From contig JAGBTQ010000025.1 of assembly GCA_017631275.1 (NCBI GenBank), positions 20,351 through 84,350 on the forward strand: a DNA stretch of 64,000 nucleotides. Direction: 5' to 3'. Each line of letters begins with the position of its first letter. The first letter of the stretch is position 1. This DNA comes from Alistipes sp. GTDB taxonomy: Bacteria > Bacteroidota > Bacteroidia > Bacteroidales > Rikenellaceae. The notes beneath the pieces were generated by a model. The model ran no database searches, was not told where the DNA came from, and saw nothing but the letters and a program-made list of their open reading frames with translations. Below, piece after piece: positions 44,725 through 54,257 of the stretch. The position numbers and the translations under genes were made by a program.

Positions 44725-45104
44725 CCGCGTCCAAACAAGGAACCCCAGAGCTTTCTACATGTTTAGCTGACCGTTTCGTCCTTCTCCTCGAGCCAGGCAG
44801 GCAGCAGCCAAACCCGAGGCCCAGCCTCTAATTTTCGCACGACAACCGAGGCACATGTCGCGCTATCTCTAAATTGATGATACCCCATAATGATTGACCG
44901 TTAAAGAGCGGAACGATCTCTCGGGATACTCGTCACACGACCTCCTTGGGTCACGCGATTAAGCCAATTTTCCCTGAAAATTAGGCAGCGAGTGCGTAAT
45001 TGTTATTGCCATTTATAGCTTGAGCGTTCAGTTTTACGAGACCCCACACAAGGCTCGACATGCTTACAATCGAATTCTACCTGCTGTCAAAACCGGTCAC
45101 CCCC
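44704..45104 (-). ncRNA. ssrA: Transfer-messenger RNA, one-piece
   Basis: 401 bases. The 5' end GGGGGTGACCGGTTTTGACAG (45104 downward) pairs as acceptor stem with the 3' CACCTCC plus discriminator A at 44704; the T-arm is GCGGGTTCGACCCCCGC. After the discriminator the genome reads CCC, so the terminal CCA is not encoded. The tag reading frame near 45007-44978 gives GNNNYALAA followed by TAA, close to the Bacteroidales tags that end in NNYALAA. The RNA rescues stalled ribosomes with SmpB. The 3' end is duplicated downstream and the promoter region is duplicated upstream. Confidence 0.96.
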
Positions 45105-45158
45105 TTAAGATGTTGTTTTGAGATATCCTTTGGTTTTATTAAGGCTCTTTTTTGCTGC

Positions 45159-45261
45159 TTATTGTTTTACCTTTTTGTTAATAGTTACAAAGCTAAAAGC
45201 ACAATCAGCTAAAAAATAGCTCATAATAAATTCCAAAAATATCTCAAACACCATCTTCTAA
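45159..45261. repeat. tmRNA upstream region, direct repeat unit 1
   Basis: Starts TTATTGTTTTACCTTTTTGT and ends ATATCTCAAACACCATCTTC. It holds a minus-strand TAGCTTTG (45195-45188), a -7 box about 80 bases before the mature tmRNA 5' end. Repeated at 45294-45384. Confidence 0.75.
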
Positions 45262-45293
45262 TTATTAAAGGTGTTGATGCTTTTGGTATCTAC

Positions 45294-45384
45294 TTATTGT
45301 TTTACCTTTTTGTCAATAGTCCACTATTGACTGCAAAACTAAAAGCACAATCAGCTAAAAATATCTCAAACACCACGCTTCTAA
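45294..45384. repeat. tmRNA upstream region, direct repeat unit 2
   Basis: Same blocks as unit 1 (TTATTGTTTTACCTTTTTGT, AAAAGCACAATCAGCTAAAA, ATATCTCAAACACCA) with a small palindrome CAATAGTCCACTATTG inserted and a 20-base stretch missing. It carries a second minus-strand box TAGTTTTG (45341-45334), so the tmRNA could have tandem promoters. Confidence 0.72.
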
Positions 45385-45513
45385 AATAGAAGAAGGTTGA
45401 TTAGGTTTACCGACAAAGCCTATTTACATAGACCAATCCGATAATTGTGCACTTGTGGCAATGCAAATGCGATGCAAAAATAGTAAATATTTTTTCTTTC
45501 GACAAATTATTGC

Positions 45514-45521
45514 TACATTTG
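45514..45521 (+). promoter_or_regulatory. -7 box of ftsE
   Basis: TACATTTG matches TAnnTTTG and lies 20 bases before the ATG at 45542. No clear -33 TTTG at the right distance. Confidence 0.5.
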
Positions 45522-45541
45522 CATCTATAATTATTCTACTG

Positions 45542-46264
45542 ATGGGAAATAGAGTCATTGAGTTGCGTGGTGTAGCAATATACCATGGCGAGGCGCAGGC
45601 AAGGCGTAGTGCCGATAAGGATCTGATACTCTCTAATATTAACCTTACGGTTGATGAGGGCGAGTTTGTCTATCTTATCGGTAGGGTAGGTACGGGTAAG
45701 AGCACCCTGCTTAAGACCCTCTATGCCGAGGTGGAACCCGCCGAGGGTAGTGTCGATGTTGTTGGCTTTGATCTTTGCAACCTTAAGCGTCGTGATATTC
45801 CGATGTTGCGCCGCTCTATGGGTATTGTCTTCCAGGACTTTCAGCTGCTCACCGACCGCAATGTATTCCTCAATCTCTACGATGTTATGCGTGCTACGGG
45901 TTGGCGCAACGAGGAGGATATACGTTGCCGTATCGACGAGGTGCTTAAGCTTGTTGGCCTTGAGCATAAGAGCTATAAGATGCCTTTCGAGCTCTCGGGT
46001 GGCGAGCAGCAGCGACTAACCATCGCTCGTGCCCTGCTCAACAAACCACGTCTTATCCTTGCCGACGAGCCTACAGGCAACCTCGACCCTGTCACTGCCG
46101 AGGGCATCATGACACTCTTTCATCAGATTGCCCAGAGTGGCTGTGCTGTGGTCATGTCCACACACAATATCTCGCTTATCGAGCAGTTCCCCTCACGCAC
46201 AATCCTCTTTGCCAAGGGCGGCATCACGGAGGTGGATGTTAAGGAACTTATCGAATTACAGTAG
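45542..46264 (+). CDS. ftsE: FtsE-like cell-division ABC ATPase
   Basis: 240 residues from the ATG at 45542; the frame extends upstream through the promoter. Walker [10 protein letters not shown] near residue 44, the FtsE-type [20 protein letters not shown], signature [20 protein letters not shown] and Walker [13 protein letters not shown], then H-loop MSTHN. With FtsX it controls cell-wall hydrolases at division. ftsX is not next to it in this window, so it may be elsewhere. It begins a possible unit with the small gene downstream. Confidence 0.87.
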   Translation: MGNRVIELRGVAIYHGEAQARRSADKDLILSNINLTVDEGEFVYLIGRVGTGKSTLLKTLYAEVEPAEGSVDVVGFDLCNLKRRDIPMLRRSMGIVFQDFQLLTDRNVFLNLYDVMRATGWRNEEDIRCRIDEVLKLVGLEHKSYKMPFELSGGEQQRLTIARALLNKPRLILADEPTGNLDPVTAEGIMTLFHQIAQSGCAVVMSTHNISLIEQFPSRTILFAKGGITEVDVKELIELQ

Positions 46265-46294
46265 TACGCAATAAGATGGCTTAAAATAGTTGTT

Positions 46295-46684
46295 GTGCGA
46301 CAAATATTGAAATATATCTATCTGATTATAGCGGTTTTAGTAGCTTTTCTCGGGGCTACTGCTAATGAGCCATGTTTGTCTGATAGAGAGCCCCAGGCTG
46401 ATACTTCATCGCACAATGTTGAGCTTTGCTATTTCGAGTCGTCGCCATCATGTTCCAATATATGTCTTCCTCAGCATACATCGGGCGTTACGCTTCTACA
46501 TGTTCAGGGCACTCCGATTAAAAGGGTGTGCAATGCTCATAAAAACAACTTTGAATTTGTTAAGTTCGGCAAGGTGGTAAATGCCGGCATTAGAAGCACT
46601 ATTCAAAAACAATCATCAAACATTTTCCGCTCGTTTACCAAGCCTGCTCATAAACTGATAAGCCTTGGTAAACTTATTATTTAG
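46295..46684 (+). CDS. Small secreted protein, unknown
   Basis: 129 residues from a GTG at 46295. N-terminal hydrophobic segment (YIYLIIAVLVAFLGATA) looks like a signal peptide; four Cys follow within residues 28-60 (EPCL, ELCYF, PSCSNICLP), and the C-terminal 60 residues are basic. It starts 30 bases after ftsE. No family recognised. Coding is supported by length, signal peptide and position, not by homology. Confidence 0.5.
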   Translation: MRQILKYIYLIIAVLVAFLGATANEPCLSDREPQADTSSHNVELCYFESSPSCSNICLPQHTSGVTLLHVQGTPIKRVCNAHKNNFEFVKFGKVVNAGIRSTIQKQSSNIFRSFTKPAHKLISLGKLII

Positions 46685-46793
46685 TCTTAGATTGTATAAT
46701 ATCTACTCTGCTGCATCATGCCTTGGGTGTGGTGTGGCTGGATTATTGTATTTATCAAGCAAATATTGTATAATTTAAACTAAATTGTAAATC

Positions 46794-47243
46794 ATGGAAA
46801 AGAGATTTGTTAGAGTTCGCTCTATTAAGGACGTTATTATATTTTTATCACTTATAATCATTGGTGTATTTCTTGTGCTGTTCCCCGATGTTGAGGCTGC
46901 ATATCTTGGTGGCTGGACTCTAATTCTTATAGGTGTAGTTACGGGACTTGTGATGAAGAGCGCATATAAGGATGTAGACACAGGAGAGGTGTTCTTAAAA
47001 CGAGAGTTGCTGTACTCGGCCGATATGAAGCAGGAAATATTATCTGCCATGTCGCACGCACCACAAATCATAGAGATTACCAAGGCTGGCAATGGTCAGA
47101 ACCTAATGCTTAGAATATACTACTCTAAGAAGTCGCAAAAAAGCTATCTGCAGCTATTCGAGTATGTGCCACACCAATGGGAGTCATGCTCAGATGTGTG
47201 TAGCTGTGAGCTATGTAGCGTGGAGCGATTAATTAAAGCATAA
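46794..47243 (+). CDS. Small membrane protein, unknown
   Basis: 149 residues. Two membrane segments (VIIFLSLIIIGVFLVLF and YLGGWTLILIGVVTGLVM) separated by a short loop, then a soluble C-terminal domain of about 95 residues ending in a Cys cluster (SCSDVCSCELCSVERL). That cluster could bind metal or form disulfides. Transcribed alone and closed by a bidirectional terminator. Function unknown. Confidence 0.6.
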   Translation: MEKRFVRVRSIKDVIIFLSLIIIGVFLVLFPDVEAAYLGGWTLILIGVVTGLVMKSAYKDVDTGEVFLKRELLYSADMKQEILSAMSHAPQIIEITKAGNGQNLMLRIYYSKKSQKSYLQLFEYVPHQWESCSDVCSCELCSVERLIKA

Positions 47244-47258
47244 GCTCGTTGTATATGA

Positions 47259-47292
47259 AATGAGGCTGACTAAAAATGTAGTCAGCCTCATT
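47259..47292. terminator. Bidirectional terminator
   Basis: AATGAGGCTGACTA pairs perfectly with TAGTCAGCCTCATT, 6-base loop, between convergent genes. Confidence 0.88.
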
Positions 47293-47316
47293 AATTATTT
47301 TATGTCCAGTTGATAA

Positions 47317-48621
47317 CTACTTCTGGCGGAAGTAGATCTGGATAGGTACTCCCGAGAAGTCCCACTGCTCACGAAGCTTGTTCTCCAAGAAACGACGGTA
47401 CGACTCCTTGATATACTGTGGCAAGTTTACGAAGAAGGCGAACTGTGGCGTTGGTGTTGGAAGCTGCGTAACGTACTTAATCTTGATGTACTTACCCTTG
47501 GTTGCTGCAGGAGGGTAGTTCTCGATAAGAGGCAAGAAGAAGTCGTTGAGCTCCGATGTCGATATGCGGCGCTTGCGTGACTGATATACACGTATTGCAG
47601 CCTGCAACACATCGAGGATACGCTGCTTGTTGATTACCGATGTGAAGATGATTGGAATGTCGCTAAATGGTGCGAGCTTCTTCTCCAAGAACTCTCGCCA
47701 CACCTTCATGGTGTTGCTATCCTTCTCCACCAAGTCCCACTTATTCACCACGATAACACAGCCCTTGCGGTTGCGCACGATGAGGTTGTGAATGTTGAGG
47801 TCCTGCGACTCGATACCCTGCTCAGCGTCGAGCATCAATACACACACGTCGGCATTCTCAATAGCGCGAATTGAACGCATCACAGAGTAGAACTCCAAGT
47901 CCTCGGTTACCTTACCCTTCTTACGCATACCCGCAGTATCGATAAGGTAGAAGTCCATGCCGTACATGTTGTAGCGTGTGTGGATAGAGTCACGTGTGGT
48001 ACCTGCCACGTTAGTCACGATGTTACGCTCCTGACCAAGCAGGGCGTTTGTCATAGACGACTTACCAACGTTAGGACGACCTACGATGGTGATGCGTGGT
48101 AGCGATGCGTCGTACTCGGCTGTGGTGTCCTCAGGGAGGTTAGCCAAGATAGCGTCCATCATATCTCCAGTACCGCTACCCGACATTGAGCTGATGCAGA
48201 AAGGCTCGCCAAGACCTAGGGCGTGGAACTCGTGTGAGTAGTAGATGAGGTCGTAGGTATCAACCTTGTTACATACCAACATCACCTTCTTGCCTGAGCG
48301 ACGAAGGATGTCAGCCATCATCATGTCAAGGTCGGTAATGCCTGTCTTTACCTCTACGAGGAATAGGATAAGGTCAGCTTCGTCGATGGCGAGCATCACC
48401 TGACGGCGAATCTCGTCCTCGAAGATATCCTCCGAGTTTACGGTGTAACCACCAGTGTCGATTACTGAGAACTCCTTACCATTCCAGTCGGTCTTGCCAT
48501 AATGGCGGTCACGTGTTGTGCCGGCAGTCTCGTCAACGATAGCCTGACGCTGACCTACCAAGCGATTAAAAAGTGTCGATTTACCCACATTAGGGCGACC
48601 TACGATTGCAACCAAACTCAT
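47317..48621 (-). CDS. der: GTPase Der (EngA)
   Basis: 434 residues, full length. Two tandem G domains: [16 protein letters not shown] at residues 7-22 and [16 protein letters not shown] near 181, each with DT(A)G and NK(V/W)D motifs, followed by the KH-like C-terminal domain ([20 protein letters not shown]). It acts in late maturation of the 50S ribosomal subunit and is essential in most bacteria. Single-gene unit; a TATCTTTG box (48683-48676) lies about 55 bases upstream. Confidence 0.97.
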   Translation of the reverse strand: MSLVAIVGRPNVGKSTLFNRLVGQRQAIVDETAGTTRDRHYGKTDWNGKEFSVIDTGGYTVNSEDIFEDEIRRQVMLAIDEADLILFLVEVKTGITDLDMMMADILRRSGKKVMLVCNKVDTYDLIYYSHEFHALGLGEPFCISSMSGSGTGDMMDAILANLPEDTTAEYDASLPRITIVGRPNVGKSSMTNALLGQERNIVTNVAGTTRDSIHTRYNMYGMDFYLIDTAGMRKKGKVTEDLEFYSVMRSIRAIENADVCVLMLDAEQGIESQDLNIHNLIVRNRKGCVIVVNKWDLVEKDSNTMKVWREFLEKKLAPFSDIPIIFTSVINKQRILDVLQAAIRVYQSRKRRISTSELNDFFLPLIENYPPAATKGKYIKIKYVTQLPTPTPQFAFFVNLPQYIKESYRRFLENKLREQWDFSGVPIQIYFRQK

Positions 48622-48808
48622 AATTTATCTTGTTTTTCGTTTCTTTCTCTCGTCCGTTATATACATATAACGCCACAAAGATAAGTCAATTCATTCAATT
48701 TTGGAAACTTTATAAAATATTTGCACAATATTTTGGTTTATTTTAATAAAAACCCTATCTTTGGAAGATATTCGGGCAGTGTGCCCGAGGCTATATGTTA
48801 TAATTAAA

Positions 48809-49444
48809 GTGAGGATAGTAAGAAATATTGTATCGTTGCTCCTTGGTCTTATGCTCGTGGGTGGTGGTGTTGCGTTGGCGCAGTGCCCCGTGAGCGTTGC
48901 CGTTGGTGGTGATGGTCCTCGAACAAAAACCGAGATGAACATCGGTGTTGGTGGTGTCTATACAATGTTGCAGTCACCCTCGCCAGATGTTATGCTTAAG
49001 CCCAATTTGGGCTACCATGGCAATGTGCAGTTGGCGCTGGTTTTTGGCAAGACGGTGGGTATTCAGACCGAAGTTTGCTACTCGGGTGGCTCGGTCGATG
49101 TGAAGCTAAGAGATATGGACTTTGAGCGCACTGTGCGCACTACGACTATCGACATGCCAGTATTTTTGTCGTTGCGTCTGCTAAATATTGTGCGCCTAAA
49201 CGTGGGCCCACAATTTACGGTGATGAACCGTGCCGAGTATAGCATCGAGGGCGAGACCTACTTTTTTGGCCCTTTGTACCCAACATTCAACCTGGCTGCT
49301 GGCTTGGGCATAAAGCTCCTTGGCAACCTTATGCTTGAGGCACGCTATGTCTATCCCCTCGGGCTTGGCTCTAACCAGTTTATGGGCCACGAGTTTGAAA
49401 CATTGTCGTCACGCATAACTGCAGGATTAACATTAGTATTTTAA
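48809..49444 (+). CDS. Outer-membrane beta-barrel protein (PorT-like)
   Basis: 211 residues from a GTG at 48809; the longer frame to 48761 begins inside the TATCTTTG box at 48755-48762. Signal peptide IVSLLLGLMLVGGGVALA-QC. The rest shows alternating strands with Gly/aromatic residues (GVGGVYTMLQS, LVFGKTVGIQTEVCYSGGSV, RLNVGPQFTV, LMLEARYVYPLGLGS) and ends ITAGLTLVF, an outer-membrane insertion signature. Fits the eight-stranded PorT-like barrels. It is followed two bases later by phoH. Confidence 0.73.
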   Translation: MRIVRNIVSLLLGLMLVGGGVALAQCPVSVAVGGDGPRTKTEMNIGVGGVYTMLQSPSPDVMLKPNLGYHGNVQLALVFGKTVGIQTEVCYSGGSVDVKLRDMDFERTVRTTTIDMPVFLSLRLLNIVRLNVGPQFTVMNRAEYSIEGETYFFGPLYPTFNLAAGLGIKLLGNLMLEARYVYPLGLGSNQFMGHEFETLSSRITAGLTLVF

Positions 49445-49446
49445 CA

Positions 49447-50439
49447 ATGAGTGAAGAGATTACAAAAGAGATATTGATTGAGGGTGTTGATGCCCGTGAG
49501 TTATATGGCGCACAGGATGCCTATCTCGAGCAGATGCGTGAATTGTGCCCTAAGCTTAAGATTGTTGCCCGTGGCGACAAGATTAAGGCCCTCGGTGCTA
49601 AGAGCGATGTGGCTGCCTTTGAGCGCAGAATGAACGCCCTTGTTGAGTACTATATTAAGTATGGTCACATCTCCTCTGAGGTGGTGTCGCAAGCCTTCTC
49701 CTCAAGCCTTGAGGAGCTCTCGGCTGAGCCACCCGCAGTAGATAAGGATGTTATTGTCTATGGCAATAATGGTGCTATTATCCGTGCACGTACGGTCAAT
49801 CAACAGCGCCTCGTGAAGCTCGCTGAGCGCAACGATCTCTTGTTTGCCGTGGGCCCTGCCGGCTCGGGTAAGACATACACGGCGATTGCTCTTGCTGTGC
49901 GTGCCCTCAAGGAGAAGGAGGTGCGCCGCATTATCCTTACACGTCCTGCTGTCGAGGCTGGCGAGAAGCTTGGCTTTTTGCCTGGCGACATGAAGGAGAA
50001 GCTTGATCCATACTTGCAGCCGTTGTACGACGCATTGAACGATATGATTCCTGCGGCTAAGCTCCAGAAATATATCGAGGAGGGCACTGTGCAGATTGCT
50101 CCGTTGGCATATATGTGTGGTCGTACACTGGATAATGCCTTCGTTATCTTGGACGAGGCGCAGAATACCACGCTCTCGCAGATAAAGATGTTCCTCACGC
50201 GTATGGGTCGTAATGCTAAGTTTATCGTCACGGGCGACGTTACGCAGATCGATCTTCCTCGTCGCTCGGATAGCGGTCTTACGCGTGCAATGGATACACT
50301 CAAAAATATTGATGGCATAGGCATTGTGGAGTTTGATAAGCGCGACATTGTGCGTCACCGCCTGGTGAAGTATATTGTTGATGCCTTCGATAAGCGTGAG
50401 GAGCTTGAAAATGGACTTAAAGTAAAGAAAGATAACTAA
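49447..50439 (+). CDS. phoH: PhoH-family ATPase
   Basis: 330 residues. N-terminal KH-like domain to about residue 105, then the PhoH domain: Walker A GPAGSGKTYTAIALA near 133, ILTRPAVEAGEKLGFLPGDM, Walker B VILDEAQNTT and VTGDVTQIDLP. A cytoplasmic NTPase linked to RNA metabolism. It lies close after the barrel gene and 19 bases before pepD. No ybeY gene is adjacent. Confidence 0.93.
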   Translation: MSEEITKEILIEGVDARELYGAQDAYLEQMRELCPKLKIVARGDKIKALGAKSDVAAFERRMNALVEYYIKYGHISSEVVSQAFSSSLEELSAEPPAVDKDVIVYGNNGAIIRARTVNQQRLVKLAERNDLLFAVGPAGSGKTYTAIALAVRALKEKEVRRIILTRPAVEAGEKLGFLPGDMKEKLDPYLQPLYDALNDMIPAAKLQKYIEEGTVQIAPLAYMCGRTLDNAFVILDEAQNTTLSQIKMFLTRMGRNAKFIVTGDVTQIDLPRRSDSGLTRAMDTLKNIDGIGIVEFDKRDIVRHRLVKYIVDAFDKREELENGLKVKKDN

Positions 50440-50458
50440 TTAACTAAATCTAATAACT

Positions 50459-51919
50459 ATGGACAAGAATTTGAAGGGCTTGAAGCCCGAGCTTGTGTGG
50501 AAGCACTTTGCTGAGATTTGTAACATTCCTCACCCATCACACGAGGAGGATGCTATTCGTGCCTACATCGTAAAGTGGGCTGAGGAGCTTGGCCTTGAGC
50601 ACAAGGTTGACGAGGCTCAGAACGTATATGTTTATAAGCCAGCTACTCCAGGCATGGAGGATCGCAAGGGTATCATTCTTCAGGCACACACCGACATGGT
50701 GCCACAGAAGAACAACGACAAGGAGTTTGACTTCTCGACAGATCCTATCGAGGCATATATCGACGGCGAGTGGGTAACTGCTAATGGCACTACTCTTGGC
50801 GCTGATAACGGTATTGGCTTGGCTGCTGCTATGGCTGCTATGGAGGATAAGGAGTTGGTACACGGCCCATTGGAGTGCTTGTTTACAGCAACTGAGGAGA
50901 CTGGCATGGACGGTGCTTTCGGTCTTCAGGGTGGCTTGCTCAAGGGCGACATCTTGCTCAATCTCGACTCTGAGACTGAGGGCGAGTTGTATGTAGGTTG
51001 CGCTGGTGGTATGGACGTAAACGTTACGTTCAAGTATCGTGAGCAGCCTTTGGAGGGTAAGTTCGCTGCCTACAAGGTTACCGTTAAGGGCTTGAAGGGT
51101 GGTCACTCAGGTATTCAGATTGGCACACAGCGTGCTAATGCAAACAAGGTATTGTTCCGCTTGTTGCGTCAGGAGACTGAGTCTTACGGCTTGGAGCTCG
51201 CAGCAGTTGAGGGTGGTAACATGCGTAATGCTATCCCACGTGAGGCATGGGCAGTTGTTGTTGTACGCGAGGCTGAGGCTGCTATCTTCGAGGCTAACGT
51301 TAAGTCTTACGAGAAGGTTATCATCAAGGAGTTCGAGGGTATCGAGGACTCTATCGAGATCTTTGCAGAGCCTGTTGAGTGCCCTAAGGCTATCATTCCA
51401 CACCTTGAGTCACACTCATTGATTCGTGCCGTATGTGGTTGCCCTAATGGTGTTCAGCGCATGTCTATCGCTATGGAGAATCTTGTGCAGACATCTTCTA
51501 ACCTTGCTATCGTTGTATCTAACGGCTCAACAATCGAGGTTAAGTGCTTGTTGCGCTCATCAGTAGATACTGAGAAGGCTGAGTTGGCAGGTGCTATCTC
51601 TTCAGTATTTGAGCTTGCTGGTGCTGATGTTGAGCTTTCAGGCTCATACAGCGGCTGGAATCCAAATATGAAGTCGCCTATCTTGCACACCATGCTCGAG
51701 TCTTACGAGAAGCTTTATGGTGTTAAGCCATCGGTTACTGCTATCCACGCAGGTTTGGAGTGCGGTATCATTGGCGCTAAGTATCCAGGTATGGATATGA
51801 TTTCATTTGGTCCTACTATCTGCTACCCACACTCTCCAGACGAGAAGGTAAACATCGCCTCTGTTGCGAAGTTCTACGACTTCTTGCTTAACACTCTCCG
51901 CAACGCACCTAAGAAGTAA
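50459..51919 (+). CDS. pepD: Aminoacyl-histidine dipeptidase (PepD, M20 family)
   Basis: 486 residues, full length. QAHTDMVPQKN near residue 80 gives the first zinc His/Asp, GTTLGADNGIGLAAAMAAME the bridging Asp, TATEETGMDGAFGL the catalytic and ligand Glu pair, and late ISFGPTICYPHSPDEKV the last ligand His. It splits Xaa-His dipeptides in the cytoplasm. Codon use is unusually biased (few rare codons, like highly expressed genes) compared with its neighbours. Confidence 0.95.
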   Translation: MDKNLKGLKPELVWKHFAEICNIPHPSHEEDAIRAYIVKWAEELGLEHKVDEAQNVYVYKPATPGMEDRKGIILQAHTDMVPQKNNDKEFDFSTDPIEAYIDGEWVTANGTTLGADNGIGLAAAMAAMEDKELVHGPLECLFTATEETGMDGAFGLQGGLLKGDILLNLDSETEGELYVGCAGGMDVNVTFKYREQPLEGKFAAYKVTVKGLKGGHSGIQIGTQRANANKVLFRLLRQETESYGLELAAVEGGNMRNAIPREAWAVVVVREAEAAIFEANVKSYEKVIIKEFEGIEDSIEIFAEPVECPKAIIPHLESHSLIRAVCGCPNGVQRMSIAMENLVQTSSNLAIVVSNGSTIEVKCLLRSSVDTEKAELAGAISSVFELAGADVELSGSYSGWNPNMKSPILHTMLESYEKLYGVKPSVTAIHAGLECGIIGAKYPGMDMISFGPTICYPHSPDEKVNIASVAKFYDFLLNTLRNAPKK

Positions 51920-51937
51920 AATTAGGTATCTCTTGCT

Positions 51938-52927
51938 ATGAGAGAGCAAATTGTAGATAGACCCACTGTTGATAGTGGTGCTAAGTGGTTTGTCGTCGTC
52001 AACCCCATATCTGGCTCAGGTAAGGGGTTGGACGACTTTCCTCTTATATCTAAGCTACTTCGCGATAACAACATTAGGTGCGAGGCGGTATTTACAGAAC
52101 ATAAGTGCCATGCAACGGAACTTACTGTGTCGGCCATTACGTCGGGCTATCGCCACATAATTGTTGTTGGTGGCGACGGCACGCTACACGAGGTTGTCAA
52201 TGGACTGTTTATTCAGAACGTCGTTGAGCCTCACGAGGTTACGGTGGCTGTTATTGCTGTTGGTACGGGCAACGATTGGATTCGTATGTTCGGACTCCCA
52301 ACGCGCTATGCCGAGGCTATTCGTGCAATTAAAGAGGGCTACACCTTTCTACAGGATGTGGCTTCGGTGGAGTACGAGGAGTCGATGTTTCGTCAGGTGC
52401 GCTATGCGGCAAATGTTGCGGGCGTAGGCTTTGACGCAGCAGTTATTCGAAATATGCAGAACTCCACATCTAAGAGCCGCCTTGGTGCAAGCTCCTATTT
52501 GATGACACTCATAGGTACATTCTTTAAGTATAAGCCTACGGGCGTGAAGGTTTGGGTTGATGACAGACTCGTCTATAACAACCTCTTGCTGAGTGTTGCT
52601 ATTGGCGTAGGTAGGTATAATGGTGGTGGTATTCAGCAGCTGCCCGAGGCTGTTGTCGATGATGGTTTGCTCGATGTCACGCTAATTAGACCTCTGCACT
52701 GGTGGAACATCATCTTCCGCCTAAAGCGTCTATTTAATGGCGATATATATACGATTGGCCATGTTATCCATGCTCAGGGTAAGAGTGTGCGTATCGAGTC
52801 GTCGCCAGAGATATGCTTGGAGATTGATGGCGAGTTGTTAGGCAATACACCGGTCGAGCTACGCAACATACCACGCGCTGTGCGTGTTGTTGTCAACCGC
52901 TCATATTTGCCAAAATTAACGAAGTAG
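51938..52927 (+). CDS. Diacylglycerol/sphingosine kinase-like lipid kinase
   Basis: 329 residues. WFVVVNPISGSGKGLDDFP near residue 18 is the NP.sG.G nucleotide-binding motif, then IIVVGGDGTLHEVVNGLF and AVIAVGTGNDWIRMFGLP, all standard for the DAGK catalytic domain. It phosphorylates a lipid such as diacylglycerol or a long-chain base with ATP; Bacteroidales make sphingolipids, so either is possible. A second, different member lies at 61535. It follows pepD by 18 bases. Confidence 0.87.
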   Translation: MREQIVDRPTVDSGAKWFVVVNPISGSGKGLDDFPLISKLLRDNNIRCEAVFTEHKCHATELTVSAITSGYRHIIVVGGDGTLHEVVNGLFIQNVVEPHEVTVAVIAVGTGNDWIRMFGLPTRYAEAIRAIKEGYTFLQDVASVEYEESMFRQVRYAANVAGVGFDAAVIRNMQNSTSKSRLGASSYLMTLIGTFFKYKPTGVKVWVDDRLVYNNLLLSVAIGVGRYNGGGIQQLPEAVVDDGLLDVTLIRPLHWWNIIFRLKRLFNGDIYTIGHVIHAQGKSVRIESSPEICLEIDGELLGNTPVELRNIPRAVRVVVNRSYLPKLTK

Positions 52928-52934
52928 GGTAGTC

Positions 52935-53414
52935 CTATACTAATGTAGCTACAGTAGCACCAACGAACCGAACAAGGTCGTTTGGTGCTATTGCTATTTG
53001 TAGGCCTCTTACTCCAGCACTTATGTATATGCGTTCGTGCAGCGTGCAACTATCGTCGATAAACGTTGGTAGTGGCTTCTTCATGCCTATTGGCGAGCAG
53101 CCGCCACGAATATATCCCGTTGTAGGTAGCAGCTCCTTCATTGGTATTAGGTCAGCCTTCTTGTTGCCCGAGAGTCGTGCGGCAGCCTTCAGGTCTACCT
53201 CCTTGTCGCCAGGGATTACGCATACAAACAAACCCGTGCGGTCGCCACGCAACACCAATGTCTTGAATACAGTGGCAATATCTTCGCCAAGCTCCTCGGC
53301 AACGTGTGTTGCTGCGAGGTTATCCTCATCAACGGTGTATGGAACAAGCTCGTATGCAATGTTTGCCTTATCCAGGAGGCGTGCAGCATTTGTCTTTTCA
53401 ACTCTCTTTGCCAT
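52935..53414 (-). CDS. ybaK: Cys-tRNA(Pro) deacylase (YbaK/EbsC)
   Basis: 159 residues. KTLVLRGDRTGLFVCVIPGD and KAAARLSGNKKADLIPMKEL are the YbaK-type motifs with the conserved lysine, then GYIRGGCSPIGMKKPLPTFI and ISAGVRGLQIAIAPNDLV. It removes mischarged Cys from tRNA-Pro. Convergent with the lipid kinase (7-base gap) and divergent from the SDR gene; a TATTTTTG box lies at 53442-53435. Confidence 0.92.
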   Translation of the reverse strand: MAKRVEKTNAARLLDKANIAYELVPYTVDEDNLAATHVAEELGEDIATVFKTLVLRGDRTGLFVCVIPGDKEVDLKAAARLSGNKKADLIPMKELLPTTGYIRGGCSPIGMKKPLPTFIDDSCTLHERIYISAGVRGLQIAIAPNDLVRFVGATVATLV

Positions 53415-53426
53415 AATATTGACTAT

Positions 53427-53461
53427 TTTGGTTACAAAAATAGTAAAATTTAGTAACTTTG
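53427..53461 (+). promoter_or_regulatory. Promoter of the SDR gene, giving a near-leaderless mRNA
   Basis: TAACTTTG at 53454-53461 with TTTG at 53427-53430 (23-base spacer, longer than usual). The ATG at 53466 is only four bases after the box, so the transcript should begin at or next to the start codon. It overlaps the divergent ybaK promoter. Confidence 0.55.
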
Positions 53462-53465
53462 TGCC

Positions 53466-54257
53466 ATGAGCTATGCATTAATCACAGGTGCCTCATCGGG
53501 CATTGGTCGCCACTACGCCACAGAGCTGGCACGTCGTGGCTATAACATTATCGCAGTAAGTAATCAACCTGAAGCGCTCGCCACTACTGCCGAGGAGTTA
53601 CACGCGGAGTTTGGTGTAGATGTACGTACTATGTGTGTTGATCTTTCATATCCTAACTCGGCACGCACGATGTTCGACGAGTGTGAGGAGCATGGCTTCG
53701 AAGTCGAGGTGTTGGTGTGCAATGCTGGCATGTTGCTCTTTGGCACACTTATGCGCACCGATGCCGAGCGTTTGCAAACAATTATCGACCTACACTGCAC
53801 CACAACAACGCTCCTTGTTCGCTACTTTGGCGAGAGGATGAAGGAGCGTGGACGAGGCAAGATACTCATCATGTCTTCATCTACGGCATGGTTGCCCTAT
53901 CCCACAATCTCGCATTATAGCGCTACAAAGTCCTATTTGAAGAGCTTCGCTTCGGCAATATGGTATGAGTTGCACCGCCATGGTGTGAGCGTTACTGCCG
54001 TGTTCCCCGGTGCTGTCGATACGCCATTCTATAAGCTTAGCGATAAGCTGCGCCGTAGGTTTGTGAGCCTCGGCATAATGATGCGCCCCGAGGCTATTGC
54101 TCGCCGTGGCGTGAAGGCTATGATGCGTGGTCGTAGACGTCTAACGCCGGGTCTATTTACCAAGTTTGTGGTTGTGATATGCGCCCTATTGCCAGCGCGT
54201 GTTCTCGACCTATTCTTGCGTCTAAAGCCTATCAAGGAGCTACTTGAACGAGTCTAA
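53466..54257 (+). CDS. Short-chain dehydrogenase/reductase
   Basis: 263 residues. ALITGASSGIGRHYATELAR is the classic TGxxxGIG cofactor motif, VLVCNAGML the NAG motif, and SSSTAWLPYPTISHYSATKS has the catalytic Ser and YxxxK. A C-terminal basic/hydrophobic segment (FTKFVVVICALLPARVLDLF) suggests membrane association, as in reductases acting on lipids. The substrate is not evident. Its last 18 bases overlap the convergent HAD gene. Confidence 0.86.
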   Translation: MSYALITGASSGIGRHYATELARRGYNIIAVSNQPEALATTAEELHAEFGVDVRTMCVDLSYPNSARTMFDECEEHGFEVEVLVCNAGMLLFGTLMRTDAERLQTIIDLHCTTTTLLVRYFGERMKERGRGKILIMSSSTAWLPYPTISHYSATKSYLKSFASAIWYELHRHGVSVTAVFPGAVDTPFYKLSDKLRRRFVSLGIMMRPEAIARRGVKAMMRGRRRLTPGLFTKFVVVICALLPARVLDLFLRLKPIKELLERV

